64,000 nucleotides of DNA from Pseudonocardia alaniniphila. Its GTDB lineage: Bacteria; Actinomycetota; Actinomycetes; Mycobacteriales; Pseudonocardiaceae. The stretch is taken from positions 62,001-126,000 of the forward strand of contig NZ_JAKXMK010000008.1 of the NCBI RefSeq assembly GCF_022524485.1, given 5' to 3'. The notes beneath the pieces were generated by a model. That model searched no databases, had not been told where the DNA came from, and worked only from the letters and a program-made list of their open reading frames with translations. The translations under genes were made by a program, and so were the position numbers. The stretch's first letter is position 1, and each line of letters opens with the position of its first letter. Below are positions 34,214-45,641 of the stretch, one piece after another.

Positions 34214-35040
34214 GGCATCGGCTCGAGGCGGCACGTGTTGCGGCACTCGCCGACCCCGGCCACCGTGGTGACGACCTTCGCACCGTCGGTCAGGTAGCGC
34301 GGAGGCTTGCGGGCGTGGCCGACACCGCCGGGCGTGCCGGTGGCGATCACGTCGCCGGGGTTCAGCGTCATGATCGTGGACAGGTAGACCACGAGATCCA
34401 CGGGGTTGAACACGAGCTCGGCGGTGCTGGAGCTCTGCAGCGTCTCCCCGTCGACGACGGTGGTGACCTCCAGGCCGCCGTCCGGCACCTCGTCGGGCGT
34501 GACCAGCCAGGGGCCCAGCGGCGTGGTCTTCTCGAAGGTCTTGCCCTGCAGGAACTGCGAGGTGCGGCTCTGGTAGTCGCGCACGCTCACGTCGTTGAGC
34601 ACCGTGTAGCCCGCGATCGCCGCCTCGGCCTGCTCAGGCGTCGCGTGCCGGACCGGACGGCCGATCACGACGGTGAACTCGACCTCCCAGTCGATCTTCT
34701 CCGACACCCTCGGCAGCACGATGTCGTCGTAGGCACCGACCAGCGACGGAGCGTACTTCGCGAACAGGGTGGGGTAGTCGGGCATCTCGTGGCCCATCTC
34801 CCGCACGTGGTCGCGGTAGTTCAGCCCGACGCAGATGATCTTCTCGGGGGACGGCACCAGCGGCGCGTAGTCCAGGCCCTCCAGAGGGTGCGACGGGCCT
34901 GCCGCGTTGGCCGCATGCGCAGCCCAGTCGGGGCGCTCCAGCAGCGCCCGCACATCGGCCTCGCCCGTCTCGACGGCTGCAGTGGCATCCACCCGGACCG
35001 CGCGGTTCCCGGTCGCCGTGCGGATCGTCGCCAGCCTCAT
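34210..35040 (-). CDS. Fumarylacetoacetate hydrolase-family enzyme (probable fumarylpyruvate hydrolase)
   Basis: 276 residues. Typical FAH C-terminal domain: KIICVGLNYRDHVREMG, the metal ligands in DWEVEFTVVIG (two Glu) and NDVSVRD (Asp), then GKTFEKTTPLGPWLVT and TGTPGGVGHARKPP. It cleaves C-C bonds of acylpyruvates. Coupled by ATGA to the mycothiol-dependent isomerase, which suggests ring-cleavage product processing (maleylpyruvate to fumarate plus pyruvate). No gentisate dioxygenase is present in the window. Confidence 0.9.
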   Translation of the reverse strand: MRLATIRTATGNRAVRVDATAAVETGEADVRALLERPDWAAHAANAAGPSHPLEGLDYAPLVPSPEKIICVGLNYRDHVREMGHEMPDYPTLFAKYAPSLVGAYDDIVLPRVSEKIDWEVEFTVVIGRPVRHATPEQAEAAIAGYTVLNDVSVRDYQSRTSQFLQGKTFEKTTPLGPWLVTPDEVPDGGLEVTTVVDGETLQSSSTAELVFNPVDLVVYLSTIMTLNPGDVIATGTPGGVGHARKPPRYLTDGAKVVTTVAGVGECRNTCRLEPMP

Positions 35041-35141
35041 CGCGTCTCCTCACCTGTCGTCACGGTGCGAGTCTCGCCGAGCGCCGCGGCGACCACACTT
35101 TCGGGGGGCGGTGCATCGACTCGGCGTACCCGAATCCGGCT

Positions 35142-36311
35142 TCAGAGGTGCGCGTAAAGGGTACTTTCGAAGGCGCTGTACACCGCGAGAGCTTCCTCGG
35201 GGATGAACGGCAGTGACTGGCTGTAGATCGCCGCCGTGATCCCCGTGGTGCGGTCGACCCAGAAGTGGGTGTTCATCAGCCCGGCCCAGGCGCCGCTGCC
35301 GGCTCGGCGCATCCCCGGCACGTCAGCGGTGTTGAGCAGCAGCCCGTATCCCCACTTGCAGCCAGGGCCCGGATGGAACCCGTGAGACGAACGGGGGTCC
35401 GCGGTGTCGATCGAGGCCGGGAAGTCCAGGTCCCCGATCTGGTTGGTGAACGCCGCCTCCACCGTGGCCGGCTTCAGGATCGTGGCGCCCTCGAACGTGC
35501 CCCCGCCGAGCAGGGCCCGCTGGAACTTCAGGTAGTCGCGTGGGGTCGAGTAGAGCCCGTGCCCGCCCGCCCAGAAGTCCGGTGTGGCCGGGAGGATCTC
35601 CCCGATGTCGGTCCAGCGGCCGTCCTCGCCCTTGACGTGCACCGCGGCGGTGTTCGCCCGCTGCGCGTCGGTGGGCGCGAACGAGGTCTCCCGCATCCCG
35701 AGCGGGCCGGTGATGCCCTGCGCGATCACCACGTCCAGGGTCGTCCCGGACGCCGCCTCGATGACCCGGCCCAGCCAGTCGGTGTTGATCCCGTACTCGT
35801 ACTTCGTGCCGGGGTCGGCCACCAGCGGCGCGGTGAACACGATGTCCTTGCCGGAGGTGACGGTCGGAGTGCCGGTCAGCTCCTGCCAGCGGGCGATGCC
35901 GGCGTTCCAGAACCAGTAGCTCAAGCCGCTGGTGTGCGTGACGAGATGCCGCACCGTGGCCCGGCTCGCCGGGGCCCGCAGCCGGGGAGTGTCCCCGTCG
36001 AAGCCCTCCAGCACCTGTAGCTCGGCGAACTCCGGGCGATACGCCTCCACGGGAGCGTCCAGATCCAGGGCGCCCTGCTCCACCAACTGCAGCGCGGCCA
36101 CCGTGGCCACCATCTTGGTCATCGACATGATCCGGAAATGGGTGTCGGGCGACACCTGGTCGGTGCCGCCTGCCACCCGGGGGCCTGCCGCCCCTTCGTA
36201 GATCACACCGTCGCGGTCGGCCGCGATCGCCACCGCGTTGGGCATCGCCCCGGACTCGACCCCGTCACGCAGCACCGCGTCGATCGCCGAGGCATCGATG
36301 GTCGAGCTCAC
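35142..36311 (-). CDS. Class C beta-lactamase-like serine hydrolase (esterase)
   Basis: 389 residues from GTG 36311 behind GGGGAGGAG. The nucleophile motif SMTK (Ser63, Lys66) and the YGIN tyrosine motif are present, with the overall pattern of the EstB / 1,4-butanediol diacrylate esterase group. No signal peptide is visible, so it is likely a cytoplasmic esterase and not a secreted beta-lactamase. Substrate unknown. Confidence 0.88.
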   Translation of the reverse strand: MSSTIDASAIDAVLRDGVESGAMPNAVAIAADRDGVIYEGAAGPRVAGGTDQVSPDTHFRIMSMTKMVATVAALQLVEQGALDLDAPVEAYRPEFAELQVLEGFDGDTPRLRAPASRATVRHLVTHTSGLSYWFWNAGIARWQELTGTPTVTSGKDIVFTAPLVADPGTKYEYGINTDWLGRVIEAASGTTLDVVIAQGITGPLGMRETSFAPTDAQRANTAAVHVKGEDGRWTDIGEILPATPDFWAGGHGLYSTPRDYLKFQRALLGGGTFEGATILKPATVEAAFTNQIGDLDFPASIDTADPRSSHGFHPGPGCKWGYGLLLNTADVPGMRRAGSGAWAGLMNTHFWVDRTTGITAAIYSQSLPFIPEEALAVYSAFESTLYAHL

Positions 36312-36427
36312 CGGCAGCTCCTCCCCGTCCGGATGTGTCACTCCGGTCACACTGTGGAGCGATCAGCCGACGCGGTCACGCACAAACGCACCGCGCCCTA
36401 TCCAGACGGGGAGGAGCCGGACGAAAC

Positions 36428-38803
36428 TCAGATCTCGCCGCCCTCCACGACCTCGCCACCCGGGCGGACGGGCAGCGAGGCGAAGGCTGCCGGCGGCTCG
36501 CGCCAGAGATCGGCAGGGTGCCCGCTACGGGCGTCCTGGACCGCCCGCCACACCCGCTCCGGGGTGCACGGGAGGTCGACGTGCCGCACGCCGAGCGGGC
36601 GCAGCGCGTCCACCACCGCGTTCTGCACGGCAGGCGTGGCGCCGACCGTGGCGGACTCGCCGATCCCCTTGGCGCCAAGCGGGTTCATCGGTGTGGGCGT
36701 CTCGGTGTTGGCGGTCTCGAACGTGAAGAGATCGGCAGCGCTCGGCATCCGGTAGTCGGCCAGCGTGCCGGTGAGCGGCTGCCCCTCGGAGTCGTACACG
36801 ATCTCCTCGTACAACGCCTGCGCGATGCCCTGCGCGAGTCCGCCGTGCTGCTGCCCGTTGACGAGCAGCGGGTTGAGGATGCGCCCGCAGTCGTCCACCG
36901 CGACGTGCCGCCGTGGCGTCACCCGGCCGGTCTCGGTGTCGACCTCGACCACCGACACGTGAGCCCCGAACGGGAACGTGGCACCTTCCTGGCGGAAGTC
37001 GAGCGCGGCCGCGAGCTGCGCCCCGTCGTTCTCCGCCGCGCCCGCCACCTGCGCCCAGGTGAGCGTCACCGACGGCACACCGGCCACACCGAACTCGCCG
37101 TCCTCGGTGAGCTGCACGTCGTCGACCGACGCCTCGAGCATGGCCGCGGCGCGCCGCCTCGCCTGCTCCAGCACGTCCTCGGCCGCGGCACGGACGGCGT
37201 TGCCGCCCATCTGAAGCGACCTCGAACCACCCGTCCCACCACCGCGCGGAACGGCCGCGGTGTCGGACTGCACGAAGCGGATCTTCTCCATCGGGATGCC
37301 GAGGCGGTCGCTGGCGAGCATGGCGAACGCCGTCGGGTGGCCCTGGCCGTGGCCGGACGTGCCCGCCGAGATCGTGGCCGAGCCGTCGGCGTGCACGGTG
37401 ACCGACCCGAACTCGGTGCCGCCGCCACCCGCGGTGATCTCGACGTACACGCTCACGCCGATGCCGAGCATCACCGGGTCGCCCGCCTCCCGGCGGGTGG
37501 CCTGCTCCTCGCGGACCTTCTCGTAGTCGACGAGCCGCAGCGCCTCCCGCAGCGGGAGGTCGTAGTCGCCGATGTCGTAGTTTGCACCGGGGATCGTCGT
37601 GAAGGGGAACTCGGTCGGCTGGATGAAGTTGCGCCGGCGGATCTCCACCGGGTCGAGGCCGAGCTCGTCGGCCGCGAGATCCATCATCCGCTCGAGGTAA
37701 GCCGTGGCCTCCGGGCGCCCGGCTCCCCGGAAAGCACCGACCGGCGTGGTGTTGGTGAGCGCCGCGGCTGCGTCGAACCCGATCTTCGGCATCCGGTAGA
37801 CGCCCTGGCTCATCAGGTACGTCGGGCCCATCACCAGGCCGCCGTTGAACCCGGCGTAGGCGCCGGCGTCGGCCACCACCCGGGCCCGCATGCCGGTGAT
37901 GACGCCCTCGCGGGTGAGCCCGAGCTCGTAGTACCCCACCTGCGCACGGCCGTGCGGCATCGAGACGAGGTTCTCCGAGCGGGTCTCCACCCACGTGACC
38001 GGACGGCCGAGGGCGCGCGCCGCACCGATCACGACGGTGTGCTCGGCGAGGAGACCGGCCTTGCCGCCGAACCCACCGCCCACGTGCGGGGTGATCACCC
38101 GCACGCGGTCGGCGTCGAGGCCGAGGACGGCGGAGGTCTGGTTGCGGAAGCCGTGCGGCATCTGGGTGGACACCCAGATCGTCAGCTCGTCGTTCGCGCC
38201 CTCCTCGCCCCACGGGCCCGGGAGTACGGCGATCGCGTTGCCCTCCATGGGCATCACCGCGAGCCGCTGGTTGACCATCCGAGCGCGGACGACCACCTCG
38301 GCGTCGGCGAGCGGGGCGTTGTCGGAGCGGGCACCCGCCGCGACGTTGCTTCCCAGATCCGGGAACTGCGGCTCGGAGGCGGGGTCCAGCGCGGCCTCCA
38401 GGTCGATCACGGCAGGGAGCGGGTCGTAGTCGACCTCGACGAGCTCGGCCGCGTCGACGGCGGCGGCCTTCGTCTCGCCGATCACGACCGCCACCGCCTC
38501 GCCGACGAAGCGCACACGGTCGGTGGCGAGCGGCGGGCGCGGGAGGTCGGGGTTGACGACCATGAGCCCGTGGTGGGCGGGGAGGCCGAGATCGGCAGCG
38601 GTGAAGACCGCGACGACCCCGGGAGCGGCCTTCGCCTCGGTGGTGTCGATCCCGAGGATCCGCGCATGGGCCAGCGGAGAACGGACGAAAGCGGCGTGCA
38701 GGACGCCATCGAGGGCGAGATTCCCGACATAGGTGCTCGCACCGGTGATCAGTTGAAGGTCTTCCACTCGGCGGACGGAGGTGCCGAGAATCGATCCAGC
38801 CAT
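36428..38803 (-). CDS. Molybdopterin-binding large subunit, xanthine dehydrogenase / form II CO dehydrogenase family (CoxL-like)
   Basis: 791 residues, full length. The N-terminal ald_Xan_dh a/b-hammerhead domain spans roughly 15-130, and the molybdenum cofactor-binding domain follows with VGGGFGGK, FRGAGRPEA and the catalytic-Glu motif AKGIGESA. The active-site loop reads AFRGAGR, like form II (AYRGAGR) and unlike the Cys-containing form I CO dehydrogenase loop, so CO oxidation is unlikely. The FAD (medium) and 2Fe-2S (small) subunits normally encoded next door are absent, so this is an orphan large subunit. Substrate unknown. Confidence 0.88.
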   Translation of the reverse strand: MAGSILGTSVRRVEDLQLITGASTYVGNLALDGVLHAAFVRSPLAHARILGIDTTEAKAAPGVVAVFTAADLGLPAHHGLMVVNPDLPRPPLATDRVRFVGEAVAVVIGETKAAAVDAAELVEVDYDPLPAVIDLEAALDPASEPQFPDLGSNVAAGARSDNAPLADAEVVVRARMVNQRLAVMPMEGNAIAVLPGPWGEEGANDELTIWVSTQMPHGFRNQTSAVLGLDADRVRVITPHVGGGFGGKAGLLAEHTVVIGAARALGRPVTWVETRSENLVSMPHGRAQVGYYELGLTREGVITGMRARVVADAGAYAGFNGGLVMGPTYLMSQGVYRMPKIGFDAAAALTNTTPVGAFRGAGRPEATAYLERMMDLAADELGLDPVEIRRRNFIQPTEFPFTTIPGANYDIGDYDLPLREALRLVDYEKVREEQATRREAGDPVMLGIGVSVYVEITAGGGGTEFGSVTVHADGSATISAGTSGHGQGHPTAFAMLASDRLGIPMEKIRFVQSDTAAVPRGGGTGGSRSLQMGGNAVRAAAEDVLEQARRRAAAMLEASVDDVQLTEDGEFGVAGVPSVTLTWAQVAGAAENDGAQLAAALDFRQEGATFPFGAHVSVVEVDTETGRVTPRRHVAVDDCGRILNPLLVNGQQHGGLAQGIAQALYEEIVYDSEGQPLTGTLADYRMPSAADLFTFETANTETPTPMNPLGAKGIGESATVGATPAVQNAVVDALRPLGVRHVDLPCTPERVWRAVQDARSGHPADLWREPPAAFASLPVRPGGEVVEGGEI

Positions 38804-39004
38804 GGCGCTGACCCTACGGATATCTGATTAGCCATGGCCACAAGTTGACGTTCCGGGCCGTACGGGAGAAGGTCTCAGGGCGTGCTTGCGCGGTCGGCCC
38901 GTCCGTTCGCGCGTCCCCGGGGGGTCGGACTGGTCGGGGGCCGGTCCGGCCTCCCGACCCACGCCCGCCTCACCCGGTCACCGCCGCGCTGTTACTTTCG
39001 GTGC

Positions 39005-40654
<1,650 letters not shown>

Positions 40655-40688
40655 CCACCCGCACCGCGTAGCGGTCGGGGGCTGCCTC

Positions 40689-43415
40689 TCAGATGCGGCG
40701 GGGGCCGCTCTCCTGCCGGGTGGGGGGCGGCCCCAGCACGATCCGCGCTCCGGTGACGAACACGCCCTCGGCCGAGGCGAGCACCGGGTCGAGGGCGAGC
40801 GAGCGCACCTGCGGCAGGTCCTCGGCGATCCGGCCGACACGCAGCACCAGCTCCTCCAGCGCGTCCAGCCGGACCGGCTCGGTGCCGCGGTAGCCGGCCA
40901 GCAGCGGGGCCGCCCGCGGTGCACGCACCAGCGCGGCGGCGTCCTGGTCCGACACCGGCACCACCCGGAACGCGCGGTCCCCGAGGAGCTCGGTGGCCAT
41001 CCCCGAGAGCCCGAACGACAGCAGCGAACCGAACGACGGGTCGTCGACGACCTCCAGGACGCACGAGACCCCCTTCGGTGCCATCCGCTGCACGTAGACC
41101 TCTCCGCTGCCGGTCAGCCGGACGATGTCCTCGTGAGCGCGGCGCACGCCGCCGCTCGTGCCGACGTCGAGGTGCACCCCGACGAGATCGGTGCGGTGCC
41201 GCCAGCGGTCGCCGACCGCCTTCAGCACCACCGGGTAGCCGAGCTCGTCGGCCGCGGCGACGGCGGCATCGGCTCCGGAGACGCGGCGGAAGTCGACGAC
41301 CGTGATGCCGAAGCAGGCAAGCAATTCGACCGCCTGCTCGTCGCTGAGCTCGGTGCGTTCCCCGCCACCGAACCGCTCCACCAGCTCCCGGGCCTGGTCC
41401 GTGTGGAGCCCCGGCGGGCAGACGAACTGCCCGACGGGCCGCGAGCGCCACCGGGCGTACCGGCTGACCCGGGCGAGCGCGGCCGCCGCCCGCTCCGGAC
41501 TCGGGTAGCTGGGCACGGATCCCGGCCCCGGTCCGCCGTCCTCGCGGGGCACGGCCAGCTCGGCCGGCACCCCCTCCGCCGCGAGGAAGACCGCGACCAC
41601 GGGCTTGTCCGCTCTCGCGACGGCCTCACGCAGTGCCCGTGCGTAGGCCGCGCCCGGGACGGCGATGGGGGGCACGAACACCACGACGAGTGCGTCGGCG
41701 CCGGCGGCCTCGCCCGACGCCCCGGCGTCGCCGATGGCCCAGGCGACGGCGGCGGCGAGCTCCTCGGGCGGGGCACTCGCACCGACGTCGACCGGTGGCC
41801 CGGCAAGCTCCATTCCCTCGTCGAGCAGCGCGTCGCCGACGAGGAGCCCCAACGCGGTGGAGTTGCCCACGACGGCCACCCGCGGCCCGGCGGGCAACGG
41901 TTGGTAGGCCAGCAGGAGCGCGGTGTCGAACAGCTGCGACAGCGTCTCGACGCGGATCACGCCGGCCTGCTCGAACAGGGCCTGGACGCTCGCCTCGTCG
42001 ATCGGCACCCCGCTCGCCGCGAACGCCGGCACGGCGGCGGAGTGGCGGCCGCTCTTCACCGCGACGATCGGCTTGGTACGCGCAAGGCGGCGCGCGAGCC
42101 GGGCGAACTTGCGCGGGTTGCCGAACGTCTCCAGGTACAGCAGCACAACATCGGTGGCCGGGTCGGTCTGCCAGTACTGCAGCAGGTCGTTGCCCGAGAG
42201 GTCCGCCCGGTTGCCAGCGGAGACGAACGTGGACAGGCCGAGCCCCCGCTCCTTGGCGGCGGCGAGGATCGCGATACCGAGCGCACCGGACTGGGAGAAG
42301 AACCCCACCCGGCCACGACCGGGCAGATCAGGGGCGAGAGTGGCGTTGAGGCGGATCTCGGAGTCGGTGTTGGCCACCCCGAGCGCATTCGGGCCGACCA
42401 CCCGCATCCCGTGGGCGCGCGCCTCCGCGACCAGCCGCCGCTCCGCGACGAGGCCTCCCTCCCCCGCATCGGCGAACCCCGCGCTCATCAGAACCAGCGC
42501 CTTGACGCCCTTGGCCAGGCAGGAGTCCATCACCGTGTCGATCCCCGCGGCGGGCACGGCAACCACTGCGAGATCGACGGCGTCCGGGATGTCGGTGACC
42601 GAGCCGTAGGCACGGACGCCACGGACCGAGCGGGCCTCGGGGTTGACCGGGTAGACCGGCCCGCTGAAGTTGGCCCGCAGCAGGTTGGACAGCGCGGCAT
42701 GGCCGATCTTGGCGGGGTCGGTGGACGCGCCGATCACCGCGACGGAGGTGGGGTGCAGGAGGTTGCGCACGCTGCGCGCCTCGGCCCGCTGCTCGCGGGA
42801 GTCGCGGACGGCGAGCGAGCGCTCGGTGGGATCGACGTCGAACTCGAGGTGCAGCGTGCCCTCGTCGAACGTCCGGCTCACCTGGTAGCCGGCATCCCGG
42901 AAGACCCGCACCATCTGGTGGTTCTCGATCAGCACCTCGGCGACGAACCGGCGAAGCCCGTTCTCCCGGGCGGCAGCCGCCAGGTGCTCCAAGAGGATCG
43001 AACCGAGACCGCGGCCCTGGTGCGAGTCGCGGACGACGAACGCGACTTCCGCCGAGTCCGAGCCCTCCGTGCCCGAGGTGCCACCAGGCCCGCCCTCACC
43101 GGGAAGCCCCTCGTAGCGCCCGACAGCGATGATCTCGTCGCCCAGTAGGCAGATGAACGCCACCCGCGTGCGGTGGTCGACGCGGGTGAACCGCTCGAGG
43201 TCGCGCGGCGAGATCCGCGGATAGTGCCCGAAGAACCGCAGGTAGCGGGTGCGTTCCGACAGGCTCGCGTGGAACCGCACGAGCGCGTCGGCGTCGCTGG
43301 GCAGGATCGGGCGCAGGTGCACGATGCCGCCGTCGGAGGCCACGACGTCGGCCTCCCAATGGCGGGGATAGCCCGGCTGCGCCTCCGCGCCCGGCGCGGG
43401 GTCGACCTCAGTCAC
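40689..43415 (-). CDS. GNAT / ADP-forming acyl-CoA synthetase fusion, Pat-like protein acetyltransferase
   Basis: 908 residues. The N-terminal GNAT domain (about 25-195) has HQGRGLGSILLEHLA and HLRPILPSDADALVRF. The rest is an ADP-forming acyl-CoA synthetase: CoA-binding domain (SVAVIGASTDPAKIGHAALSN), succinyl-CoA ligase-like flavodoxin domain (GFFSQSGALGIAI) and ATP-grasp domain (GYPVVLKAVG). Enterobacterial Pat has the domains in reverse order, while this N-terminal GNAT order is seen in actinobacteria. Such enzymes acetylate and inactivate AMP-forming acetyl-CoA synthetase. Its start overlaps the acuC-type stop by 8 nt. Confidence 0.9.
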   Translation of the reverse strand: MTEVDPAPGAEAQPGYPRHWEADVVASDGGIVHLRPILPSDADALVRFHASLSERTRYLRFFGHYPRISPRDLERFTRVDHRTRVAFICLLGDEIIAVGRYEGLPGEGGPGGTSGTEGSDSAEVAFVVRDSHQGRGLGSILLEHLAAAARENGLRRFVAEVLIENHQMVRVFRDAGYQVSRTFDEGTLHLEFDVDPTERSLAVRDSREQRAEARSVRNLLHPTSVAVIGASTDPAKIGHAALSNLLRANFSGPVYPVNPEARSVRGVRAYGSVTDIPDAVDLAVVAVPAAGIDTVMDSCLAKGVKALVLMSAGFADAGEGGLVAERRLVAEARAHGMRVVGPNALGVANTDSEIRLNATLAPDLPGRGRVGFFSQSGALGIAILAAAKERGLGLSTFVSAGNRADLSGNDLLQYWQTDPATDVVLLYLETFGNPRKFARLARRLARTKPIVAVKSGRHSAAVPAFAASGVPIDEASVQALFEQAGVIRVETLSQLFDTALLLAYQPLPAGPRVAVVGNSTALGLLVGDALLDEGMELAGPPVDVGASAPPEELAAAVAWAIGDAGASGEAAGADALVVVFVPPIAVPGAAYARALREAVARADKPVVAVFLAAEGVPAELAVPREDGGPGPGSVPSYPSPERAAAALARVSRYARWRSRPVGQFVCPPGLHTDQARELVERFGGGERTELSDEQAVELLACFGITVVDFRRVSGADAAVAAADELGYPVVLKAVGDRWRHRTDLVGVHLDVGTSGGVRRAHEDIVRLTGSGEVYVQRMAPKGVSCVLEVVDDPSFGSLLSFGLSGMATELLGDRAFRVVPVSDQDAAALVRAPRAAPLLAGYRGTEPVRLDALEELVLRVGRIAEDLPQVRSLALDPVLASAEGVFVTGARIVLGPPPTRQESGPRRI

Positions 43416-44577
43416 GCGGATCGTCGGGGTCGAGGCCGTGGAGGGGGAAGACCGCTCGCCTGGTTTCGAGCACCGCGGCGTCGACGCGGTCGGAACCCTC
43501 GGTCCAGGGCTCGTAACCGATCTCGCGCCCGTCGGTCATCTCGGTGGGCAGTCGCTGCCCGGTGAGCCCCGCGGCGTGGGCCACCCACCCGGCAGGCAGC
43601 GGCCGGTGCGGCTCGACGTCGCGATCGAGCACCGTGGAGACGAGGTGTGTCCAGGACCGCGGCACCACACGGAACAGCCCGTACCCGCCGCCCCCGAGAG
43701 CCAGCCACTTCCCGCCCGCGGCGTGCTCGGCCAGCTGGCGCAGCTCCCGGTAGATGGCCCGGTGGCCGTCGACGGACAGCCCGAGGTTGGCCAAGGGATC
43801 CTCGACGTGGGTGTCCACCCCGCACTGGGTGACGAGGATCTGCGGGCGGAACTCGGTGATCAGCGACGGCACCACCGCGTGGAACGCGCGCAGCCAGGCC
43901 CCGTCGGCCGTGCCGGGCGGCAACGGCAGGTTGACCGCGTATCCGGCGCCCTTGCCCTCGCCGTACTCACCCGGCCACCCCGTGCCCGGCCACAGCGTCA
44001 TCGGGTGCTGGTGCAGGGAGATGGTGAGGACCCTCGGGTCGCTGTAGAACGCGGCCTGCACGCCGTCGCCGTGGTGGACGTCGACGTCGATGTAGGCGAT
44101 CCGGTCGAACCCGTGGTCGAGCAGCCAGGAGATCGCGACGGCGCAGTCGTTGTAGACACAGAACCCGGACGCGTGGTCGGCCATCGCGTGGTGGAGCCCG
44201 CCTGCGATGTTGACGGCGCGGTCGGCCCGGCCCTCGGCGATCTCCCTGGCGGCCAGCAGGGAGCCGCCGCACACCAGCGCGCTGGCCTCGTGCATGCCGA
44301 AGAAGACCGGGTTGTCCTCCGTGCCGAGCCCGTGGCCCACTCCGAACGGGGCGTCGGGAGCCGACTTCACCGCCGCGAGGTACGAGGGCACGTGGACCCG
44401 CCGGATCTCCTCGTCCGGCGCCTGTTCGGGAACCAGCGGTTCGACGCCTTCCAGAATGCCGAGCCCGGTGGCGAGACGCATTGTCAGGTCGAGACGGACC
44501 GGGTCGAGCGGATGTTCGCCGCCGAGGTCATACCGCAGGAACTCGGGCGTCCACACGACCGCGGCTCGCGGAGTCAT
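43408..44577 (-). CDS. acuC: Acetoin utilisation protein AcuC (class I/II histone deacetylase family)
   Basis: 389 residues. Zinc-dependent deacetylase motifs: GGLHHAMADHASGFCVYND, the metal site YIDVDVHHGDGVQ, and QCGVDTHVEDPLANL with a later GGGGY. It removes acetyl groups from lysines and in Bacillus reactivates acetyl-CoA synthetase. The 8-nt overlap with the downstream Pat-like acetyltransferase strongly indicates one translationally coupled operon for reversible acetylation. Confidence 0.93.
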   Translation of the reverse strand: MTPRAAVVWTPEFLRYDLGGEHPLDPVRLDLTMRLATGLGILEGVEPLVPEQAPDEEIRRVHVPSYLAAVKSAPDAPFGVGHGLGTEDNPVFFGMHEASALVCGGSLLAAREIAEGRADRAVNIAGGLHHAMADHASGFCVYNDCAVAISWLLDHGFDRIAYIDVDVHHGDGVQAAFYSDPRVLTISLHQHPMTLWPGTGWPGEYGEGKGAGYAVNLPLPPGTADGAWLRAFHAVVPSLITEFRPQILVTQCGVDTHVEDPLANLGLSVDGHRAIYRELRQLAEHAAGGKWLALGGGGYGLFRVVPRSWTHLVSTVLDRDVEPHRPLPAGWVAHAAGLTGQRLPTEMTDGREIGYEPWTEGSDRVDAAVLETRRAVFPLHGLDPDDPRD

Positions 44578-44763
44578 GGCGCGACCGTAAGGGATCAGCA
44601 GGCCCAGCGCGCCTCAGGGCGCCGCCCTGGTGGCCGCCGGGCATGGCGAATGGGGGCGTGGGAAGTGGGTGTCATGCCTGACGAGGCGACCAATGATGGC
44701 AATAGGGTGGCCACCTGGCCGATTCTGCCGGGGTTGGCGGACCTCGACGAGCCACTGCCCAGA

Positions 44764-44769
44764 TAAGAT
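44764..44769 (+). promoter_or_regulatory. Possible -10 box of the dtxR-type gene
   Basis: TAAGAT, 27 nt before the GTG start. No convincing -35 at 17-nt spacing (CTCGAC at 44743 is 15 nt away). Confidence 0.3.
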
Positions 44770-44795
44770 GGGGTATTGACGAAGGGGCTGGGCGC

Positions 44796-45515
44796 GTGAA
44801 TGAGCTCATTGACACGACCGAGATGTACCTCCGGACGATCTACGAACTCGAGGAGGAGGGCGTCGTACCCCTGCGGGCGCGGATCGCGGAGCGCCTCGGC
44901 CAGAGCGGCCCGACGGTAAGCCAAACCGTCGCCCGGATGGAGCGCGACGGCCTCGTGGTGGTGGCCGGCGACCGGCATCTGGAGCTGACCGACAGCGGTC
45001 GGGCCCGGGCCGTGTCGGTGATGCGCAAGCACAGGCTGGCCGAGCGGCTCCTCTCCGACGTGATCGGGCTCGAATGGGAGCTGGTGCACGCCGAGGCATG
45101 CCGGTGGGAGCACGTGATGAGCGACGCCGTGGAGCGCAAGCTCGTGCAGTTGCTCGACAACCCCACCATCTCCCCCTACGGCAACCCGATCCCCGGGCTG
45201 GACGAGCTCTCGCAGCGCGCCGACGCCGCGTCGGTGGCCGTCTCCGCACCACCCACGCTCGAGGTGGGGCTGCAGCGGCTGGACGAGTTCGCCCGGCGCG
45301 GTGGCGGCATGGTGGAGGTGCGGCGGATCGCCGAGCACGTGCAGGTGGACGCCGACCTGATGGCCGAGCTCAAGTGCGCGGGCATCGTGCCGGGCGGCGA
45401 CGTGCAGGTGCGTTCCATCTCCCGCTTCGGGGATGCGGTGCCCGTGGCGGCCGAAGGCGCGGAGGCCACGGTGGCACCGCTCATCGCGCACGCAGTGCTC
45501 GTGCGAGCGCGCTGA
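44796..45515 (+). CDS. DtxR/IdeR-family metal-dependent regulator
   Basis: 239 residues from GTG 44796 (AAGGGG upstream). Winged helix residues 5-65 ([38 protein letters not shown]). The metal-binding/dimerisation domain has [32 protein letters not shown], in which the Cys and two His are expected ligands, and [11 protein letters not shown] is typical of IdeR/DtxR. A C-terminal SH3-like domain follows. It represses iron-uptake genes when Fe(II) is bound. galE follows downstream, the dtxR-galE order known in corynebacteria. Confidence 0.93.
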   Translation: MNELIDTTEMYLRTIYELEEEGVVPLRARIAERLGQSGPTVSQTVARMERDGLVVVAGDRHLELTDSGRARAVSVMRKHRLAERLLSDVIGLEWELVHAEACRWEHVMSDAVERKLVQLLDNPTISPYGNPIPGLDELSQRADAASVAVSAPPTLEVGLQRLDEFARRGGGMVEVRRIAEHVQVDADLMAELKCAGIVPGGDVQVRSISRFGDAVPVAAEGAEATVAPLIAHAVLVRAR

Positions 45516-45641
45516 CCCCGCTCCTCCCCCTCGTCCGGTGGGCGGAAGCGGCATGAGACGGTGTGCGCCGCCGACCCGATCCGCATCGCGGTGGTGGTCG
45601 GCGTGACGCCCCGGCAGTCGGCCCGTCCCAGGAGGAACCTC

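Noticed and set aside
36525..38213. Long open frame opposite and overlapping the CoxL-like gene
   Set aside because: It is a GC-driven shadow frame rich in Arg/Ala/Gly with no motifs; the CoxL frame has complete family motifs.
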